Source: Flavimaribacter sp039888615 (GTDB lineage: Bacteria > Pseudomonadota > Alphaproteobacteria > Rhizobiales > Rhizobiaceae). From it: a stretch of DNA of 27,104 nucleotides. A program made the translations under genes and the position numbers. Shown here piece after piece: positions 24,342 through 27,104 of this stretch. Numbering within the stretch: the stretch's first letter is position 1; every line of letters begins with the position of its first letter. Location of the stretch: NCBI GenBank assembly GCA_039888615.1, contig JBDQQS010000031.1; one strand, 5' to 3'. The notes under the pieces were generated by a model. That model did no database searches, had not been told where the DNA came from, and worked only from the letters and a program-made list of their open reading frames with translations.

Positions 24342-24722
24342 TCATCGGCTGGCCCTGCTCCGTGGGTCCGCGGCAAGGTCGTCGCCGAGGTCGACTTCTT
24401 CCTGGAGCGATGCGATCTCGGCCTTCAGGGCGTCGTATTCTTTCATCTTTCGCTTCAGAAAACTCTGCGTCAGACGCGCCTTTTCGCTGATGCCCCTTGG
24501 CGTCAGCAGATAGGCGTAGCGGCGCTTGTCTTTCGCCGCGGAGAAATTACCGAACTTCACCATACCCTTGTCCACCAGCATAGTCAGCACATAGTGAACT
24601 CCGCCGACGCTTATGCCCAGCATGTCCGCCAATTGACGCTGGCTGATTTCCGGATTTTCTTGGAGAAGACGCAAAATTCGAAAGCGAACATCTTCCTGTA
24701 GCTTGCTTCGCTGACCAACCAC
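24342..24722 (-). CDS. EPS-associated MarR-family transcriptional regulator
   Basis: This 126-residue winged-helix protein has its recognition region in residues about 12-75: RFRILRLLQENPEISQRQLA, MLGISVGGVHYVLTMLVDKG and VKFGNFSAAKDKRRYAYLLT. A C-terminal helical coil follows (KMKEYDALKAEIASLQEEV). It fits the small MarR subfamily found inside polysaccharide clusters (MarR_EPS). In this family the role is inferred from gene neighbourhood; DNA targets are generally not established. The start is GTG at 24722 with only a weak, distant purine stretch upstream. It sits between sulfotransferase C and the epimerase in the same direction, so it would be co-transcribed with the genes it may control. 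Confidence 0.88.
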   Translation of the reverse strand: MVGQRSKLQEDVRFRILRLLQENPEISQRQLADMLGISVGGVHYVLTMLVDKGMVKFGNFSAAKDKRRYAYLLTPRGISEKARLTQSFLKRKMKEYDALKAEIASLQEEVDLGDDLAADPRSRASR

Positions 24723-24817
24723 TATGACTGCAAGCTTTCAAAGGCTATTGCACCCTCTGTCAAATACTTCGGCAGCATGCCTTCGAATCAAAGTCGCAAC
24801 AGATGATTTTCTTAATA

Positions 24818-25504
24818 TTATTTCTCAAAACAATAACCAAATTGTTGAACATCCCTTTTGTATATATTTTCCACTATGTCAACTAACTGTGATTCTTTAT
24901 AATATTTCCGGTAATCTTCATGATTACTTGCGTTGAATTTTTTTATAACAACATTTCGCTTTACAATCTCTGATATCGCATTCAATGCCTCATCAATACT
25001 TTCCAATTTTCCCAAATAATCCATGGTCGTTTGATTGTTGATTTGCACAAAATCTATTTGTGGGCGGAAATGTATCCAGCGAAGTACTTTGGTCAAGTAT
25101 TCGTTGTCGTCTGACAGCTTCACAATAAATGAACCAAAATTAAGATTCGCCAAAAAAGTGTCGCCAAATTCTTTATCGCTTTTTGTCATGCCACCTTGCT
25201 TTAAGTAGTGAAACGAACTGACAATCCTGTCCCATGGATTCCGTGTAATCCCAAACTTGAATGATCTTCGAAATAAAGTTGGATTACTTCGATAATATTG
25301 CGCCAAGCTATAGTGCCCCCGACCTCCAGTTCCAAATATTGCCTTCGCAATTGAATTTCCGCCTGTTTTCGGGATATGAACAAAAATGATCTCATTTGCT
25401 ATCTCTTCTTTTGAATACGGAAAGCCAGAATTCCTAATCAGATTGGTTCGCGTGATAACGTCTATATTACGTTCAGCTATGCGAAGAAACAGCGAGTAAT
25501 ACAT
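24818..25504 (-). CDS. Sulfotransferase family 2 protein (sulfotransferase C)
   Basis: A 228-residue PAPS-dependent carbohydrate sulfotransferase-type protein. The 5'-phosphosulfate loop is FVHIPKTGGNS (41-51) and the 3'-phosphate motif GITRNPWDRIVSSFHYL (85-101). The block RWIHFRPQIDFV and the C-terminal VDIVENIYKRDVQQFGYCFE closely parallel sulfotransferase A, suggesting a common origin or shared acceptor type. The frame is open to a TTG at 25555; the ATG at 25504, with GGA seven bases upstream, is preferred. The gene is AT-rich (19 of 60 in a sampled line) and is flanked by GC-rich regulator and glycosyltransferase genes. Gene-like debris lies just upstream, consistent with an insertion or replacement event. 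Confidence 0.87.
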   Translation of the reverse strand: MYYSLFLRIAERNIDVITRTNLIRNSGFPYSKEEIANEIIFVHIPKTGGNSIAKAIFGTGGRGHYSLAQYYRSNPTLFRRSFKFGITRNPWDRIVSSFHYLKQGGMTKSDKEFGDTFLANLNFGSFIVKLSDDNEYLTKVLRWIHFRPQIDFVQINNQTTMDYLGKLESIDEALNAISEIVKRNVVIKKFNASNHEDYRKYYKESQLVDIVENIYKRDVQQFGYCFEK

Positions 25505-25544
25505 CCGTTCCAGTTTGTATACACATCTTTCTGAAGATTTATTA

Positions 25545-25696
25545 TTACAATTCAAGAAGATATTCTCCCACCCTGGATCTACTTAGTATGTCACGCAGAC
25601 TCATGAAGCCATCGCTCCAAGAGCGGGATTTGGTCCAACAAATGTACACGCGTCGATAGCGAGCATCTTACTGAAGCCTGCAATGCTGGCTCGCCA
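25545..25696 (-). pseudogene. Possible remnant of an unrecognised gene
   Basis: A frame open after a TAG at 25699-25697 reads 31 residues ending ...FVGPNPALGAMAS at a TGA (25603-25601). An ATG overlapping that stop (ATGA) opens a 19-residue frame MSLRDILSRSRVGEYLLEL in another register. Either this is a frameshifted remnant or two coupled mini-ORFs. It overlaps the alternative TTG start of sulfotransferase C. No function is proposed. Confidence 0.25.
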
Positions 25697-25727
25697 CTAG
25701 ATGAGCAAACCTTTAAAAGCTACCGCA

Positions 25728-25800
25728 CCGGAGCTCGCTTCGTGTGCTCCGGAGAAGATGTGTAAAATTGAGTTCAACACGTTCATTGTCGTTCAATTTT
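25728..25800 (-). terminator. Candidate terminator region after the GT4 gene (two hairpins)
   Basis: Transcripts from the GT4 gene first meet an 8-bp inverted repeat AAAATTGA / TCAATTTT (25800-25793 with 25771-25764; 21-base loop). A GC-rich 7-bp stem follows, CCGGAGC / GCTCCGG (25752-25746 with 25734-25728; 11-base loop), then GCTTTTAAAG nine or so bases later. The T-run is short and displaced, so termination would be weak or factor-assisted. Confidence 0.3.
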
Positions 25801-25823
25801 GAGCGATATCATAGTCTGCCGCG

Positions 25824-26978
25824 TCAGCAAACCGATTTTTGCTGGGCCGTCGCAAATATTTCTGACTGGTCTGGGACCATGTTTCTCAGCGCGGCAAAAT
25901 AAGAGTCGATGATAATTCTTTCCTCGAATTGCCGCTCCATCTTGCGTCGCCCGGCGGCACCCATTGCGATCTTCGCTGTATATGGTTGGTCGAGGAACCT
26001 GAGGCAGGCCTCAGCGAGGCTGGAGCCGCTTTTGACCTCGCACAGATAGCCGGATTCACCTGGGTCGACGATCGATCGGCATCCGGGAACATCGGTGGCG
26101 ATCAATGGGCGCGCCATGGCTGCGCCTTCGATAAGCGTGCGCGGCGCTCCTTCGCGGTATGAGGGGAGCACGATGCAATGTGCGTTGGCGATATGTGGCC
26201 TTACATCATCTGTCGTGCCGAGATGCTCAATAAGTCCATCGTTTATCCAGACGTCCACCTCGGAAACATTGATTGCTGTGCGATTGTCCGCGCCGATTGC
26301 GCCCAATATCTGAAAGCGGGCTTTGGGAAAGCGCTCCTTAACCCGTGCTGCGGCCTCGACATATTCATAGACTCCCTTGTCGCGAAGCAGACGTGCAATC
26401 ATCAGAAAAACAGGCGGTTGATTTTCCGCAGGCAAAGGCGCCGCTGCGTAGCGTACGAGGTCGATCCCGGATCCAGGAAGCAGTTGCGTCTGTTCAGGGC
26501 GAACAAGACGACGCTTCAGAAACAGATCCCGGTCATCATCGTTCTGAAAAAACACGACAGGGAGACCGCGATACGAAGAACAATACAATAGTTCAGCGAC
26601 GGTCTGCAGCATCCCGCCTGAAAGAAAGGCCGTGCCGAGCCCGGTCACATTGGGGATGAAGGGGACTTTTGCTAGTCTTGCGGCGAACGCGCCGAAAATA
26701 TTGTTCTTGATCGTGTAGCTTAAAACGGCGTCCGGGCGAAGCTCTAGGAAGTGCCTTCTGAACGCGCGGACCAACTTCAGATCCTTAATCGGGTTAAGGC
26801 CCTTTACGTCCATCTCAAGCGGTACGAACGAGCATCCCGCGTCCTGCAAGTTTGCTACGCATTCATCCGGCGGGGCGAGCACCGTGACACGACAGCCTCT
26901 CTGCAGAAGCTCCGTGAACACCGGTCTGCGAAAATTCCAAATGTTCCAGGCCATGTTGGCCGTCATCAGGATATGCAT
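25824..26978 (-). CDS. Glycosyltransferase, GT4 family
   Basis: This 384-residue GT-B glycosyltransferase starts MHILMTANMAWNIWNFRRPV. It has the N-terminal sugar-acceptor fold with LSYTIKNNIFGAFAARLAKVP and NVTGLGTAF, seen in the PglA/WbnH/CapM-like GT4 branch, and the donor element LPSYREGAPRTLIEGAAMARPLIATDVPGCRSIV. Branch members often transfer N-acetylgalactosamine or galactose as the second sugar, which is only suggestive. The frame is open to a TTG at 27008; the ATG at 26978 is chosen because it follows the upstream stop (TAG) by one base, indicating translational coupling to the isomerase gene. Confidence 0.9.
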   Translation of the reverse strand: MHILMTANMAWNIWNFRRPVFTELLQRGCRVTVLAPPDECVANLQDAGCSFVPLEMDVKGLNPIKDLKLVRAFRRHFLELRPDAVLSYTIKNNIFGAFAARLAKVPFIPNVTGLGTAFLSGGMLQTVAELLYCSSYRGLPVVFFQNDDDRDLFLKRRLVRPEQTQLLPGSGIDLVRYAAAPLPAENQPPVFLMIARLLRDKGVYEYVEAAARVKERFPKARFQILGAIGADNRTAINVSEVDVWINDGLIEHLGTTDDVRPHIANAHCIVLPSYREGAPRTLIEGAAMARPLIATDVPGCRSIVDPGESGYLCEVKSGSSLAEACLRFLDQPYTAKIAMGAAGRRKMERQFEERIIIDSYFAALRNMVPDQSEIFATAQQKSVC

Positions 26979-26979
26979 T

Positions 26980-27104
26980 CTAGGCGGCGCCGATGCGCAG
27001 CATGTCAAGGACGTGAAGAATGCCCACCGGCTTGCCGGCTTCCTCGACCACCAGCGCGCCGATCCGGCGATCCTGAATGGTCTTCAGGGCCGTCGCGAGC
27101 AGCA
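26980..27104 (-). CDS. Arabinose-5-phosphate isomerase (KdsD/KpsF), C-terminal CBS fragment
   Basis: The last 41 codons of a minus-strand gene enter from the right edge and end at TAG 26982-26980. The peptide reads ...KTIQDRRIGALVVEE, then GKPVGILHVLDMLRIGAA. This is the final CBS-domain pattern of the KdsD/KpsF/GutQ isomerases, which usually end in GxVHxHDLLRAG. The enzyme turns ribulose-5-phosphate into arabinose-5-phosphate, the first step to Kdo. Being one base from the GT4 start, it shares that operon, as kpsF does in some capsule loci. Another CBS protein cannot be fully excluded from the fragment alone. Confidence 0.72.
   Translation of the reverse strand, partial: LLATALKTIQDRRIGALVVEEAGKPVGILHVLDMLRIGAA

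Larger units (their letters stand above)
25505..25823. other. Intergenic region with gene-like debris and hairpins
   Basis: This 319-base gap lies between the GT4 gene and sulfotransferase C. On the minus strand a 31-codon frame without a start (25696-25601, containing ACTFVGPNPALGAMAS) overlaps by ATGA a 19-residue ORF (25604-25545, MSLRDILSRSRVGEYLLEL). Together they look like a decayed or truncated gene; no family is recognised. Two hairpins lie beyond the GT4 stop and are listed separately. A promoter for the downstream genes would be expected here but none stands out. Confidence 0.4.

Noticed and set aside
1..27104. CRISPR arrays, tRNA or rRNA genes
   Set aside because: No regularly spaced repeats and no tRNA- or rRNA-like segments were seen on either strand by reading.

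Overview
This window is a cell-surface polysaccharide (exopolysaccharide or capsule) locus. Gene content points to an alphaproteobacterium, probably of the rhizobial/Hyphomicrobiales type: an LspL-like UDP-glucuronate 4-epimerase, an EPS-associated MarR regulator, a Wza/Wzc export pair and an IS66 element. The organism assignment is inference from gene families; no rRNA or other marker is present.

Layout. (a) 1-232: the right end of an IS66-family element sits inside the start of a minus-strand acyltransferase-3 gene. (b) 349-6211, minus strand: export and assembly operon, read from the right as Wza-type outer-membrane lipoprotein, Wzc/ExoP-type co-polymerase with tyrosine autokinase, membrane-anchored TPR-like protein, O-antigen ligase/Wzy-like membrane protein, then the broken acyltransferase. 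(c) 6212-6611: divergent promoter region. (d) 6612-13344, plus strand: NusG/RfaH-like antiterminator, WcaJ/ExoY-type initiating sugar-phosphate transferase, UDP-glucose dehydrogenase, and the dTDP-L-rhamnose genes rmlA-rmlC-rmlB-rmlD. (e) 13345-13552: convergent gap with two tiny ORFs. (f) 13553-27104, minus strand, read from the right: C-terminus of an arabinose-5-phosphate isomerase (KdsD/KpsF), GT4 glycosyltransferase, a gap with gene-like debris, sulfotransferase C, MarR-EPS regulator, UDP-glucuronate 4-epimerase, UDP-HexNAc dehydrogenase (TviB/WbpO-like), Wzx flippase, sulfotransferase B, GT52 (sialyltransferase-like) enzyme, GT4, sulfotransferase A, GT4, GT4, EpsG-like polymerase.

How it fits together (inference). 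The genes form an almost complete Wzx/Wzy-dependent pathway. The initiating transferase loads the first sugar phosphate on undecaprenyl phosphate. Four GT4 enzymes and one GT52 enzyme extend the unit. Wzx flips it, one of two polymerase-like proteins polymerises it, and Wzc plus Wza control length and export. Precursor genes predict L-rhamnose, glucuronate, galacturonate and an N-acetylhexosaminuronate. Three PAPS-type sulfotransferases predict sulfate groups, and the broken acyltransferase suggests a lost O-acyl group. The result would be a strongly acidic, sulfated heteropolysaccharide.

Base composition is mosaic. The sulfotransferase and GT52 genes are clearly AT-rich (17-21 G+C per 60 bases in hand-counted lines), whereas the dehydrogenase/epimerase block is GC-rich (41 of 60 in one line). 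This supports piecemeal acquisition of the decorating genes. The most noteworthy feature is the combination of three sulfotransferases with a GT52 sialyltransferase-like enzyme in one regulated Wzx/Wzy cluster.
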